NCBI RefSeq assembly: GCF_014651055.1
Contig: NZ_BMWD01000033.1
Location: 1-64,000, forward strand
DNA length: 64,000 bases
Direction: 5' to 3'
From: Streptomyces fructofermentans
GTDB lineage: Bacteria > Actinomycetota > Actinomycetes > Streptomycetales > Streptomycetaceae
Shown piece by piece: positions 17,008 through 25,211 of the stretch. Both the position numbers and the translations under genes were made by a program. Numbering within the stretch: the stretch's first letter is position 1; the number at the start of each line of letters is the position of its first letter. Below the pieces are notes generated by a model. That model saw only the letters and a program-made list of their open reading frames with translations. It did not search any database and was not told the DNA's origin.

Positions 17008-17043
17008 AGGGGCCCGGCGGGGTGTTCGCCCCGCCGGGCCCCT
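17008..17043 (-). terminator. strong hairpin after DUF4230 gene
   Basis: A perfect 15-bp stem (AGGGGCCCGGCGGGG at 17008-17022; CCCCGCCGGGCCCCT at 17029-17043) with a 6-base loop. It lies 120 bases downstream of the leftward DUF4230 stop. It is the main content of the 320-bp gap 16842-17161, which also holds the VanZ promoter. Confidence 0.8.
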
Positions 17044-17161
17044 GGACCGCGGTATGCGCTTGCAGCCGGCCGCCTCGGCCGGGTCCGTCCGGGCACGGGC
17101 GGGCATGGCCGGGCCGTGGCCGCCGACCCGCGGACGACGGCTCACGACCGGAGGTGGCGGC

Positions 17162-17812
17162 TCACGACCCGTAGGTCACGGTCACCTCCTTGAAGCCCAG
17201 CGAACCGAGCAGGCCCTTGAGCATGCTCGTGGTGTTCCCCTCGGCGCGTTCGGTCAGCTCGCTGTCCTTCGCGGCGTCACCGATGTGGCGGGCGGCGAGC
17301 CGCTGCACGGCCCTCTCGTCGTTCGGATTGTCCGAGAAGACGTCACCGAGCCGGTCGAGCAGACCGCGCTGCTTCGAGACGGCGTACGACTCGTCGGGGT
17401 CGAGCGCGGCCTTGCCCAGCCGGGCGTGGGGGAGATTGAGCTCGGCCGAGGTGCGGTCCTTGTTGACCTTCACGTCGTTCTCGCCGACCTTCCCGAGGTC
17501 GACGTAGGCGTCCACGGTGCCCGCGCCCACGTAGAGGGTGCGGGTCCCGCGGAGCGCGTCCGGCAGGAACCGGGCGTCCTTCTCCAGGTCCACCACCACC
17601 TGGAAGTTGCCCGAGGCGGCTTCGTAGCGGCTTATGTCCTGTATGGACTTGAGGAGCGTGGGCCCCGTCCGGTCATGGGTGTCCTCGCGGAACACGTCGC
17701 GCAGCCCGGGCAGCAGGCTGAGCTGCAACCCGGCGCCGAGCACCACCAGAACCAGCACGATCGCGCTCGCGACCTTGGCCCATCCCGGCAGGCGTTTCAG
17801 GGACGTCGTCAT
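17162..17812 (-). CDS. DUF4230 membrane-anchored protein
   Basis: A 216-residue protein with a basic start, one N-terminal membrane anchor (about 13-35, VASAIVLVLVVLGAGLQLSLL) and an extracytoplasmic domain of the DUF4230 family. Recognisable blocks are TLLKSIQDISRYEAASGNFQVVVDLE, then ALRGTRTLYVGAGTVDAYVDLG and a late GFKEVTVTYG strand. Function of the family is unknown. GGAGGG lies upstream of the ATG at 17812, within a leftward run with the STAS gene upstream. No catalytic motif recognised. Confidence 0.82.
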   Translation of the reverse strand: MTTSLKRLPGWAKVASAIVLVLVVLGAGLQLSLLPGLRDVFREDTHDRTGPTLLKSIQDISRYEAASGNFQVVVDLEKDARFLPDALRGTRTLYVGAGTVDAYVDLGKVGENDVKVNKDRTSAELNLPHARLGKAALDPDESYAVSKQRGLLDRLGDVFSDNPNDERAVQRLAARHIGDAAKDSELTERAEGNTTSMLKGLLGSLGFKEVTVTYGS

Positions 17813-17890
17813 GTGACCGCCCTCCTTCCCTCCTCCCTTGTGCCCGCCAGAACCCTTGGCAGACAGGCATGTTGGGCGGGGGCGGACGGG

Positions 17891-18271
17891 TCACAGGACC
17901 TCGGAGGCCGCCTCGTGCCGGCCGAGCACCTCGTCCATGCCCGCCAGCGGAGTCACGACGCGGTCGAAGCCGGCCACCTGCATGATCCGGAGGGTCAGGG
18001 GGTGGGTGCAGACGAGCTGGAGCCGGCCGCCGCGGGCGAGGACCCGGCGGCGGGCCCGGTACAGCAGTCGCAGTCCCGAGCAGTCGAAGAACTCGATGTA
18101 CCGCAGGTCCAGGACCACTTGGGCGCCCGGGCGCCCCGTCACCTCGTCGAGGACGGGGACGATGTCCAGGGCCGCGATGATGTCTATCTCGCCGTGCAGC
18201 TCCAGCACGGTGTTCCCGCGGTCCTGATGGACACGCAGGTGGGGAGTGCGGGACGCGGGATCGTCGCGCAC
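17891..18271 (-). CDS. STAS-domain anti-sigma factor antagonist
   Basis: A 126-residue SpoIIAA/RsbV-like protein. The STAS fold begins HLRVHQDRGNTVLELHGEIDI. The phosphorylation loop is LDLRYIEFFDCSGLRLL, with the conserved serine in DCSG. A C-terminal helix follows (AGFDRVVTPLAGMDEVL). Unphosphorylated antagonists bind anti-sigma kinases and free a sigma factor. SpoIIE-type phosphatases elsewhere in the window (32.8 and 41.4 kb) are the class of enzyme that would dephosphorylate this serine. GTG at 18271 with GGAGG nine bases upstream gives the usual family length; ATG at 18409 would add 46 residues with no STAS similarity. Confidence 0.85.
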   Translation of the reverse strand: MRDDPASRTPHLRVHQDRGNTVLELHGEIDIIAALDIVPVLDEVTGRPGAQVVLDLRYIEFFDCSGLRLLYRARRRVLARGGRLQLVCTHPLTLRIMQVAGFDRVVTPLAGMDEVLGRHEAASEVL

Positions 18272-18560
18272 GACGACATCACCTCCAACCAGGTCACCGG
18301 GGGCCAGGGTGACGTCGTTCTGCGAGAGCAGGCGCGGCACCGTGGGCCAGGAGGCCGCCAAAACGATTCCCACCCAGCAAGTTACCCTCGTTGGAGTGAA
18401 TTCCAGCATGTTCGATTGACATATGTCTGGGATTTAATGTGCGTGGCGTGTGTGGGATGCGCCCCCTGACGCGCCCGTCGTTCCCGTGTCCCGCGCCCCT
18501 CGCTCCCCGGGCCTGCGGCCTTTTCCTCCCCGGGACCCGCTCCCCGTGCCCGTCGGGGTG

Positions 18561-19511
18561 TCAGCGCACCTGGAGCACCAGCTTGCCCGTGGTCCTGCCG
18601 GTGTCGCCGAGGGCGTGCGCCTTCGCGGCGTCGGCCAAGGCGAAGGTCTCGGCGACCGTGGCCCGGAGGCGCCCCTTCGCGACGAGGTCCGCGATCGCGT
18701 TCATCCCGGCCTGGTCCGCCTCGACCAGCATCTCGATGCCGCGCACGCCCGACCGGTCCGCCTCCTCGGCGAGTTCGGTGGTGCCGGTCGGCAGGATCGA
18801 CACCAGCAGACCGCCCGGGCGGAGGGTGCGCAGGGAGCGCGACCGGTAGTCGCCGCCGATGGTGTCGAGGACCACGTCGACGTCGCGGACGGCCTCGGCG
18901 AAGTCGGTCTCCCGGTAGTCGACCGGCTCGTCGACCCCGAGGCCGCGCAGGTACTCGTGCTTGCCCGAGCTGGCCGTCCCGATGACGTACGCGCCCCGCG
19001 CCTTGGCGATCTGGACCGCCAGGTGACCGACCCCGCCGGCCGCCGCGTGGATCAGGACCCGCTGCCCGGACCGGACGTCCGCCGTGTCGACCAAGGCCTG
19101 CCAGGCGGTCAGCGCGGCCAGCGGAAGCGCTCCCGCCTGGATGTGGTCGATCCCGGACGGCTTGCGGGCGAAGGCCCGCGCGGGGGCGGCGACGTACTCG
19201 GCGTGGGCGCCCACGCCGTGCGGGTAGGGCAGCATGCCGAAGACCTCGTCGCCGGGCTGGTGCAGGGTGACGCCCAGGCCCACGGCCTCGACGACCCCCG
19301 AGACGTCCCAGCCGAGCACGAACGGCGGCGTCCGGAGGAAACCGCCGCCTGCCCGGTGCTTCCAGTCGGTCGGATTGAGGCCGGCCGCGTACACCCTGAC
19401 CAGGATCTCGCTGGGGCCGGGCTCGGGGACTTCCAGTTCCACTTCCTTGAGGACCTCGGGACCGCCGAGGACGTCCTGACTGATGGCTCGCATGGTGCGG
19501 GGAGTGCTCAT
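18561..19511 (-). CDS. NADP-dependent zinc-free MDR oxidoreductase
   Basis: A 316-residue quinone-oxidoreductase-like member of the medium-chain reductase superfamily. It starts MRAISQDVLGGPEVLKEVE and carries LGWDVSGVVEAVG, PGDEVFGMLPYP and the nucleotide loop VLIHAAAGGVGHLAVQIAKARGA. The structural and catalytic zinc cysteines of alcohol dehydrogenases are missing. It probably reduces quinones or enones with NADPH. The gene faces the GlxA-family regulator at 19582 across a 70-bp gap, a common arrangement in which the regulator controls the reductase. Confidence 0.85.
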   Translation of the reverse strand: MSTPRTMRAISQDVLGGPEVLKEVELEVPEPGPSEILVRVYAAGLNPTDWKHRAGGGFLRTPPFVLGWDVSGVVEAVGLGVTLHQPGDEVFGMLPYPHGVGAHAEYVAAPARAFARKPSGIDHIQAGALPLAALTAWQALVDTADVRSGQRVLIHAAAGGVGHLAVQIAKARGAYVIGTASSGKHEYLRGLGVDEPVDYRETDFAEAVRDVDVVLDTIGGDYRSRSLRTLRPGGLLVSILPTGTTELAEEADRSGVRGIEMLVEADQAGMNAIADLVAKGRLRATVAETFALADAAKAHALGDTGRTTGKLVLQVR

Positions 19512-19569
19512 GGGCTCCAGACTGCCGGGCGCCGGTCCGACAGAAAATGGCAAGATGGTCATTGTTCGA

Positions 19570-19575
19570 TAGGAT
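19570..19575 (+). promoter_or_regulatory. -10 box of the GlxA gene, probably leaderless
   Basis: TAGGAT ends six bases before the ATG at 19582 and there is no Shine-Dalgarno sequence, so the transcript probably starts at or next to the start codon. The facing oxidoreductase has a CAGTCT box seven bases before its ATG. Confidence 0.55.
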
Positions 19576-19581
19576 CGTGCC

Positions 19582-20598
19582 ATGCAGCGGACGTACTGCG
19601 GGGAGAGCCCCGAGCAGACCGGACCCGACGGACCGGACGCGCACGACGAGCGGGTGGAGCGGGTCGTCGTGCTCGCCCTCGACGGCGTGTACCCCTTCGA
19701 GCTGGGCATCCCCAGCCGCATCTTCGGCTCGGCCGAAGGCCGCTACGAGGTGCTGACCTGCACCGTCGACGGGAAGCCGGTGCGCAGCAGCTCGGACTTC
19801 TCGATCACCGTCGACCACGGCCCCGAGGTGCTGGCGACGGCCGGCACCGTGGTGATCCCGCCCTTCAGTACGTCACGGGTCGGCGCGGAACTCGCCGAGC
19901 CGGTCGCCGCCGCGCTGCGCGCCATCCGGCCCGGCGCCCGGATCGTCTCCATCTGCACGGGCGCCTTCGTCCTGGCCGCGGCCGGCATGCTCGCCGGACG
20001 CCGGGCGACCACGCACTGGGAGCTGGCGGGGCTGTTCCGGCAGATGTTCCCGGACGTGGACCTGGACCCCGACGTCCTGTTCGTCGACGAGGGCTCGGTG
20101 CTGACCTCGGCGGGCGCCGCCTCCGGCGTCGACGTCTGCCTGCACCTCGTGCGCGAGGACCACGGCAGCGAGTTCGCCAACCGGGTGGCCAGGCGCTGCG
20201 TGGTCCCGCCGTGGCGGGACGGCGGGCAGGCCCAGTACATCGAGCAGCCCGTGCCGGAAGCCTCGGCCGCCGGCACCGCGGCCACCCGGGAATGGGCCCT
20301 GCGGCGGCTCGGAGAGCCGCTGACACTGGCGGACCTGGCGGCCCACGCCCGGATGAGCGCCCGCACCTTCGCCCGCCGGTTCAACGACGAGGTCGGGATC
20401 AGCCCCGGTCGCTGGCTGATCCAGCAACGCGTCGTGCGCGCCCGGCAGTTGCTCGAATCCAGCGACCTCCCCGTGGACCGGATCGCGGGCGAGGTCGGCT
20501 TCGCCACCGGCACCTCGCTCAGACAGCACCTGCACGCGGCGATCGGTGTGTCCCCGCAGGCCTACCGGCGTACGTTCCACGCCACCCGCCCGCGGTGA
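19582..20598 (+). CDS. GlxA-family AraC-type regulator with DJ-1/PfpI domain
   Basis: A 338-residue regulator. About 30-200 is a DJ-1/PfpI (class I amidotransferase-like) domain starting VERVVVLALDGVYPFELGIPSRIF. The nucleophile-elbow region reads IVSICTGAFVLAAAGML, with a cysteine in the usual place. About 225-330 is an AraC double helix-turn-helix (LADLAAHARMSARTFARRFNDEVGISPGRWL; DRIAGEVGFATGTSLRQHL). Such proteins are usually activators responding to small amines or aldehydes. It is transcribed divergently from the adjacent reductase, its most likely target. Confidence 0.9.
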   Translation: MQRTYCGESPEQTGPDGPDAHDERVERVVVLALDGVYPFELGIPSRIFGSAEGRYEVLTCTVDGKPVRSSSDFSITVDHGPEVLATAGTVVIPPFSTSRVGAELAEPVAAALRAIRPGARIVSICTGAFVLAAAGMLAGRRATTHWELAGLFRQMFPDVDLDPDVLFVDEGSVLTSAGAASGVDVCLHLVREDHGSEFANRVARRCVVPPWRDGGQAQYIEQPVPEASAAGTAATREWALRRLGEPLTLADLAAHARMSARTFARRFNDEVGISPGRWLIQQRVVRARQLLESSDLPVDRIAGEVGFATGTSLRQHLHAAIGVSPQAYRRTFHATRPR

Positions 20599-20687
20599 AG
20601 GGCGGGCCCGTCCCCCGGTGACGCCCGGGTGAACGTTTTCCGCCGCCGGGGCGTCGGAGGGGCAGGAATCAAGGGCAAGGGGGCGCG

Positions 20688-21554
20688 ATGCGTGGATTCG
20701 GGGCCGGCGGAGTGGCGGTGGCGGTGCTCGTCACGGCCATGACCGCGACGGGATGCGGCGAGGGCGAGACCGACGGCGGGCTCCTGGCGGAGGAGGCTTC
20801 CGTCAGCACGCCGTACAGCGGTCCGCTCCGGGTGCCGCACAAGGAGTACGACGAGGACAGCCCGCGGGCCACGAAGGCCGAGTCGGGCGCCGCCGGGATG
20901 GCCCTGGAGTGCGACGGGGAGATCGCCTCGGGCGGCTTCGGCGGCAACTGGAGCAAGCGCGACGGCGGCGCCACCCCCGAGGACGGACTCAGGACGTACT
21001 TCGAGGTCGAGCAACCGGACGTCCCCAGGTCGGGCTACCGCGTCGAGCGCAGGGACAAGGGCCGCGTCCTGTTCTCGTACGACGTCGACGGCCGTACGAA
21101 GGTGGCCGTCATCGTCGCCAAGGACCAGCCCCACAGGCCCGGTTGGGGTCCGGAGACGACCGCCTCGTGCGACATCGCGGAGTTCCCGCCGAGCTTCAGC
21201 GAGGAGCGCGGGCTGGAGATCTGGACCGACGGGCGCGGGCGTCGCCTGCCGCTGTCGACCATCAGCAGCTCCCAGGGCTCGGAGCACTGCGACTGGCAGT
21301 CGGCCCACTTCCTCGAACTGGGCAGCGGGGCCGACCGAGTCCTGTACGCCCGTGATCCGAAGGGAGTGCTCGACGGCATGCTCACCGCCGCGTACGACGG
21401 CGACGCCACCCTGCCCGACGACGCCCGGGACACCGGGTACCGCCGCGGCGAGAAGCGGCTGTGGCTGTCCGAGGACCGGACGAAGGCGTACGTCCGGACA
21501 TCCGGCACGGTGGAGATGTGGCCCGCGGTGAAGCCTCGGATGGGCTGCGCCTGA
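20688..21554 (+). CDS. hypothetical lipoprotein
   Basis: A 288-residue predicted lipoprotein. The signal peptide (RGFGAGGVAVAVLVTAMTATGC) ends in a lipobox with Cys ~23. The rest is soluble and extracytoplasmic, with three further cysteines (CDGEIASGGFGG, CDIAEFPPSF, CDWQSAHF) and a final CA. I do not recognise the family; many Streptomyces lipoproteins share this layout. A GGGCAAGGGGGCG ribosome site precedes the ATG at 20688. Confidence 0.7.
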   Translation: MRGFGAGGVAVAVLVTAMTATGCGEGETDGGLLAEEASVSTPYSGPLRVPHKEYDEDSPRATKAESGAAGMALECDGEIASGGFGGNWSKRDGGATPEDGLRTYFEVEQPDVPRSGYRVERRDKGRVLFSYDVDGRTKVAVIVAKDQPHRPGWGPETTASCDIAEFPPSFSEERGLEIWTDGRGRRLPLSTISSSQGSEHCDWQSAHFLELGSGADRVLYARDPKGVLDGMLTAAYDGDATLPDDARDTGYRRGEKRLWLSEDRTKAYVRTSGTVEMWPAVKPRMGCA

Positions 21555-21712
21555 CGGCCGTCCCCCTCGGCGCACGGGCTTCGAGGAGTGCGCGCTGCCC
21601 CCGCGAGGCACGGGTCCCGGCCGTCGCGTACGGGAACGGTGGCCCCACGACGGCCTCACGGCGGACAGGGCCCCGTCCGCCCTCCCCAGCCGCAGGCCCA
21701 TCAAACCCTCAC

Positions 21713-21729
21713 AACCGGCAATACCGGTT
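21713..21729 (+). promoter_or_regulatory. small inverted repeat upstream of secreted PG-binding gene
   Basis: AACCGG-CAATA-CCGGTT lies 64 bases before the start codon, in an AT-enriched promoter region (CAAACCCTCACAACC). It could be an operator. Confidence 0.35.
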
Positions 21730-21792
21730 CAGGAATGTACGGCGGTAGCGTCATTGCCGTCCCAGTCACTCCAGTATCGGGGGAAAAGGTAC

Positions 21793-22245
21793 ATGATCTC
21801 GAACAGGCTCACGAAGGTACTGTTAGGGACCCTGACAGCGGCCGCTCTCGGTGTCGGCACCCTCGCGGGTGCGACCGTGGCCGCGGCAGCACCCGCCCAG
21901 CAGGTGTCGAACCAGACCGTCGGCATCCAGGCGTACAACAACCTCGGCCTGAACACGTCCGAGGCCAAGAGTGCACAGTGCTACGTCCGCGACGCCGGAT
22001 TCAGCCCCGGCGCCATCGACGGCGAACTCGGTACCAACAGCTGGAAGGCCTGGCAGCGTTTCCTCAACGACCGCGGCTTCAACGCCGGAACCGTTGACGG
22101 CGACGTCGGCCCCAACACGATCCGCGGCCTCCAGCGCTTCCTCACCTACATCGGCTACGACACCGGTGGCATCGACGGCGACGCAGGAACCAAGACCAGG
22201 GCTGCCTGGAAGGCGTTCAGCCACCTCGGTGGAGGCTGGTGCTGA
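21793..22245 (+). CDS. secreted peptidoglycan-binding-domain protein with TTA codon
   Basis: A 150-residue secreted protein. A signal peptide (about 1-36, core VLLGTLTAAALGVGTLAG, cleavage near AAAAPA) precedes consecutive PG_binding_1-like units marked by DGELGTNSWKAWQRFL, DGDVGPNTIRGLQRFL and DGDAGTKTRAAWKAF. No catalytic domain is attached, so it probably sticks to the cell wall as a binder or modulator. Leucine 11 is encoded by TTA (21823-21825). That makes translation dependent on the developmental bldA tRNA and suggests expression in aerial growth or stationary phase. ATG at 21793 has AAAAGG upstream; the longer frame from 21754 would spoil the signal peptide. Confidence 0.82.
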   Translation: MISNRLTKVLLGTLTAAALGVGTLAGATVAAAAPAQQVSNQTVGIQAYNNLGLNTSEAKSAQCYVRDAGFSPGAIDGELGTNSWKAWQRFLNDRGFNAGTVDGDVGPNTIRGLQRFLTYIGYDTGGIDGDAGTKTRAAWKAFSHLGGGWC

Positions 22246-22340
22246 ACACCTGTCGCGCGCTTGAGGACGGACTGCCCCGCGCAGGCGTTCCTCGATCGTC
22301 CTGACACAGCGTCCGATGCGCCGTAGGCGCAGCGCCAAGC

Positions 22341-22380
22341 GGCGCGGGCCCGCCCCGGGAACTCCCGGCGGACCCGCGCC
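22341..22380 (+). terminator. hairpin in the gap after the PG-binding gene
   Basis: A 14-bp stem with one mismatch (GGCGCGGGCCCGCC at 22341-22354; GGCGGACCCGCGCC at 22367-22380) in the 316-bp gap 22246-22561. No gene is visible in that gap. Confidence 0.65.
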
Positions 22381-22561
22381 GCCGCCGTCTCCGCGAGGGC
22401 GGCGCCATGCCTACAGGACCGAGCGGCCGGGCGGGGGCACTACGGCGGTCAATGGTCCGTACGGGTGGACTCGGCCCAGGTGGCCGCCCACCGGTGGAAG
22501 GCTCTGCGTGGGGGTCGGCAGGCGGCCCCGGCACGACCACCCCGTCACGTGGAGGACCGCG

Positions 22562-23353
22562 ATGTCCGAGACCGACTTCCGCCCCGGATCGCCCAACTGG
22601 CTCGACCTCGGCAGCCCCGACACGGACGCGGCCGCCGCGTTCTACAGCTCGGTCCTCGGCTGGCAGTTCGTCTCCGCGGGGCCCGAGGCCGGCGGGTACG
22701 GCTTCTTCCAGATCGACGGGAAGACCGTCGCCGCGCTCGGGCCGCTCACCGAGGAGGGGGCGAGCTCCGCATGGATGATCCACTTCATGACGGAGGACAT
22801 CCGCGCCACCGCCGCGGCCGTCCCGGCCGGCGGCGGAACCGTCCGGATGGAGCCCATGGACGTCATGGGCGAAGGATGGCTGGCGCAGGCCACCGATCCG
22901 CAGGGCGCCGAGTTCGCCCTCTGGCAGCCCGGGCGGACCGCGGGACTGGACCTCATCACCATGCCCAACTCCCTGCTCTGGGCCGAACTCCACGTCGCCG
23001 ACCCGCTCGCCGCCATCGCCTTCTACCACGGCCTCTTCGGCTGGCGCAGCCAGGACATGAAGACGCCCGGCATGACGTACCGGGTGCTCAGCACCAAGGA
23101 CGGCGACCAGCCGATGGCGTCCTTCGGCGGCGTCGCACCCCTCGGCGACGGACCCGGCGGCGGGGTCGACAGGCCGCGCTGGGTGCCCTACTTCCACGCG
23201 GAGGACGTCGACGCCACGGTGGCGGCGGCCACGGAGAACGGCGGGTCCGTGCTGATGCCGGCGGCGGACGTGCCGGACGTCGGCAGGATCTCCTGGGTCG
23301 CCGATCCCTTCGGCGCGGTGTTCGCGCTCCTGAAGCCCGACCCGCGGATGTGA
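22562..23353 (+). CDS. two-domain VOC/glyoxalase-like protein
   Basis: A 263-residue protein with two vicinal-oxygen-chelate modules. The first starts SPNWLDLGSPDTDAAAAFYSSVLGW and the second NSLLWAELHVADPLAAIAFYHGLFGW. Both carry the double paired beta-alpha-beta pattern and end in DPQGAEFALWQP and DPFGAVFALLKP, the usual metal-site strand. It resembles the mycobacterial Cfp30B-like group; substrates are unknown. ATG at 22562 follows GGAGGACCGCG. The N-terminal frame extension to 22316 is not VOC-like. Confidence 0.85.
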   Translation: MSETDFRPGSPNWLDLGSPDTDAAAAFYSSVLGWQFVSAGPEAGGYGFFQIDGKTVAALGPLTEEGASSAWMIHFMTEDIRATAAAVPAGGGTVRMEPMDVMGEGWLAQATDPQGAEFALWQPGRTAGLDLITMPNSLLWAELHVADPLAAIAFYHGLFGWRSQDMKTPGMTYRVLSTKDGDQPMASFGGVAPLGDGPGGGVDRPRWVPYFHAEDVDATVAAATENGGSVLMPAADVPDVGRISWVADPFGAVFALLKPDPRM

Positions 23354-23371
23354 TCCCGGCCGGCGGGGCCG

Positions 23372-23424
23372 GGCCGCGGCCACCTTCGGGCTCTGCCGGG
23401 GCCGCGGCCACCTTCGGGCTCTGC
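23372..23424. repeat. 25-bp perfect direct repeat
   Basis: Two identical 25-bp copies (starting GGCCGCGGCCACCTTCGGG) at 23372-23396 and 23400-23424, separated by three bases. Non-coding, right after the VOC stop; each copy contains the palindrome GGCCGCGGCC. Confidence 0.9.
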
Positions 23425-23625
23425 TGAGCCGGGGCCGCCGTCGGCCCGGGACCCTCCGGCCCGTACCGTCCCGCAGGCGCTCCCGGGGCGACGCGCGAGC
23501 CGGAGTGGGCCGCGGACTCCCCGGGCCCCGGGTCCTGGGAACGGGCCTGCCGGCCGACACACGCAACACCGCCACCGGGACCGACCACCGTGGCGGTCCC
23601 CGGACCCGTTGCCTACGCTCCTCCC

Positions 23626-24564
23626 ATGCGCCGCAGCGATCTCAGTCAGGACGACGGCACCTGGGCGGGCCTGACCCTCGACGTACAGGACCGCCGCCCA
23701 CCGGGTCTGCGCCTCTTCAGCGCCGGGCAGCGGCTGCTGCTCCGCCAGCAGTCCCGGCCCGTGCTGCTCGCACTCGTCGACCAGCACCTCCAGGGCGTCG
23801 ACTTCTGGCGGACCGACGAGTACCGCTCCTTCGTCCCGCCGCTGCGCGCCGACGCCGGGCGCGCCCTGGCGGGCAGCCCGGAGCGGTGGGCCCACCGCTT
23901 CGCGGGGTACCTCGAGGAGTCACCGGAGAGCCCGTTGCACGAGGGCCGCTGGCTGCTCTCGCACGAGAGCCCGCTGAGGGGCCGGCTCCGGACGCACGCC
24001 GACATGTCGCACGGCGAGCACTGGAGAGCGATGCTCATCGAGGGGCACCCGGCGGGCCTCATCGACTGGTTCTTCCACAACATCTCGTGGGAGGTCCTTC
24101 CGCTGCGGCCGATGCCGGAGCCCGACGACAGCCGCGTCAAGGCGTACCGCAAGCAGGCCCGTGAGGGAACGCTCCCTCCCGTCCTGCTGTGGTGGGTCAG
24201 CGGCCTGCACTGCCATCTCGTCCTGGACGGCCACGCGAGACTCGCCGCCGCCGTCGCCGAGTCCGTGGAACTCCCGCTCCTGCAACTGCACCGAACGCTG
24301 TCGCACGAGGACCTGGCGGCCCGCACCGACGAGGCCGCGGACTTCTACGAGGGCGAACTCGCCCGCCACGCCCGGCTCCGAGCCGTCCACGGTCCCACCG
24401 TCCCCGACGGAACCACGACAGCCGGCCCGCAACTGGCCCGCCTCCTGGGCGATCTGAGCAGAGCCGAGCAACCCACCTGGGCCTGGCCCCTGCCCGGCGG
24501 GGAGGACCAGTGGCACCGCATCGCCCGCGAGGTGACCGCAGGCGGGGACTGGCCCGGCAACTGA
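23626..24564 (+). CDS. hypothetical protein with ParB/sulfiredoxin-like motif
   Basis: A 312-residue protein of unknown function. Around residues 168-205 the pattern VKAYRKQAREGTLPPVLLWWV followed by HLVLDGHARLAAA resembles the ParB-N/sulfiredoxin fold: proposed values given in '.LPPVLV' form, then DGHHRLAAA. The canonical GER/DGHHR residues are only partly kept (DGHAR). The rest is helical and tryptophan-rich (TWAGLTLDVQ near the start, WAHRFAGYLEE, DWFFHNISWEVLPL). TACGCT ends six bases before the ATG at 23626, which suggests a leaderless transcript. It stands alone, so the resemblance does not imply plasmid partition. Confidence 0.6.
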   Translation: MRRSDLSQDDGTWAGLTLDVQDRRPPGLRLFSAGQRLLLRQQSRPVLLALVDQHLQGVDFWRTDEYRSFVPPLRADAGRALAGSPERWAHRFAGYLEESPESPLHEGRWLLSHESPLRGRLRTHADMSHGEHWRAMLIEGHPAGLIDWFFHNISWEVLPLRPMPEPDDSRVKAYRKQAREGTLPPVLLWWVSGLHCHLVLDGHARLAAAVAESVELPLLQLHRTLSHEDLAARTDEAADFYEGELARHARLRAVHGPTVPDGTTTAGPQLARLLGDLSRAEQPTWAWPLPGGEDQWHRIAREVTAGGDWPGN

Positions 24565-24624
24565 ACCGTCGGGCGCGGGAGCGGTGCTCGCGCGGCTGCG
24601 CGCATGTGCGGCCCGGCAGGGCGC

Positions 24625-25059
24625 TCAGTCGAGGCAGAACTCGTTGCCCTCGACGTCCTGCATCACGATGCACGACTCGTTCTCGCCGTCGGCGAGCAGG
24701 ACGGTCTGGCACACCGCGCCGAGCGCGACCAGCCGCGCGCACTCGGCCTGAAGCGTGGCCAGACGCTCCTCGCCGACGAGCCCGGTGCCGGCCCGCACGT
24801 CGAGGTGCACCCGGTTCTTGACGACCTTGCCCTCGGGGACGCGCTGGAAGTACAGGCGCGGACCGACGCCCGAGGGATCACTGCAGGCGAACCACGCACC
24901 CCGCTCCTCGGGCGGCAGCGTGGCGTTGAAATCGTCCCAAGTGGCGTAGCCCTCCGGCGGCTTCGGCGCGACATACCCCAGGACCTCGCACCAGAAGCGG
25001 GCGACGCGCTCGGGGTCCGCGCAGTCGAAGGTGACCTGGACCTGCTTGATCGTTGACAT
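24625..25059 (-). CDS. single-domain VOC protein
   Basis: A 144-residue VOC-family protein. It begins IKQVQVTFDCADPERVARFWCEVLGY, has the RLYFQRVPEGKVVKNRVHLDVRAG block, and ends MQDVEGNEFCLD with the conserved metal-strand glutamate. This is the large Streptomyces glyoxalase/bleomycin-resistance-like group, mostly of unknown substrate. ATG at 25059 has a TATGGT box six bases upstream and no ribosome site, so it is likely leaderless. It converges on the gene ending at 24564 with no clear hairpin between. Confidence 0.85.
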   Translation of the reverse strand: MSTIKQVQVTFDCADPERVARFWCEVLGYVAPKPPEGYATWDDFNATLPPEERGAWFACSDPSGVGPRLYFQRVPEGKVVKNRVHLDVRAGTGLVGEERLATLQAECARLVALGAVCQTVLLADGENESCIVMQDVEGNEFCLD

Positions 25060-25211
25060 CGGCGCACCATAGCAAAGGTGTTCGGCCGCCCATCTGCTTG
25101 TGGGCGGGGGACCGGCGGGCACACTGGTGCGTGCCCGTGCCGGGTGGCTGACTGACCTCTCCGGCACACGTGATGAGCGGCGCCGACGCGCGCGGAAGGG
25201 AGCACAGGGCC

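Noticed and set aside
23372..23424. Two-copy repeat considered as a CRISPR or attachment site
   Set aside because: Only two copies with a 3-base gap, no spacers, no cas genes and no integrase or tRNA nearby.
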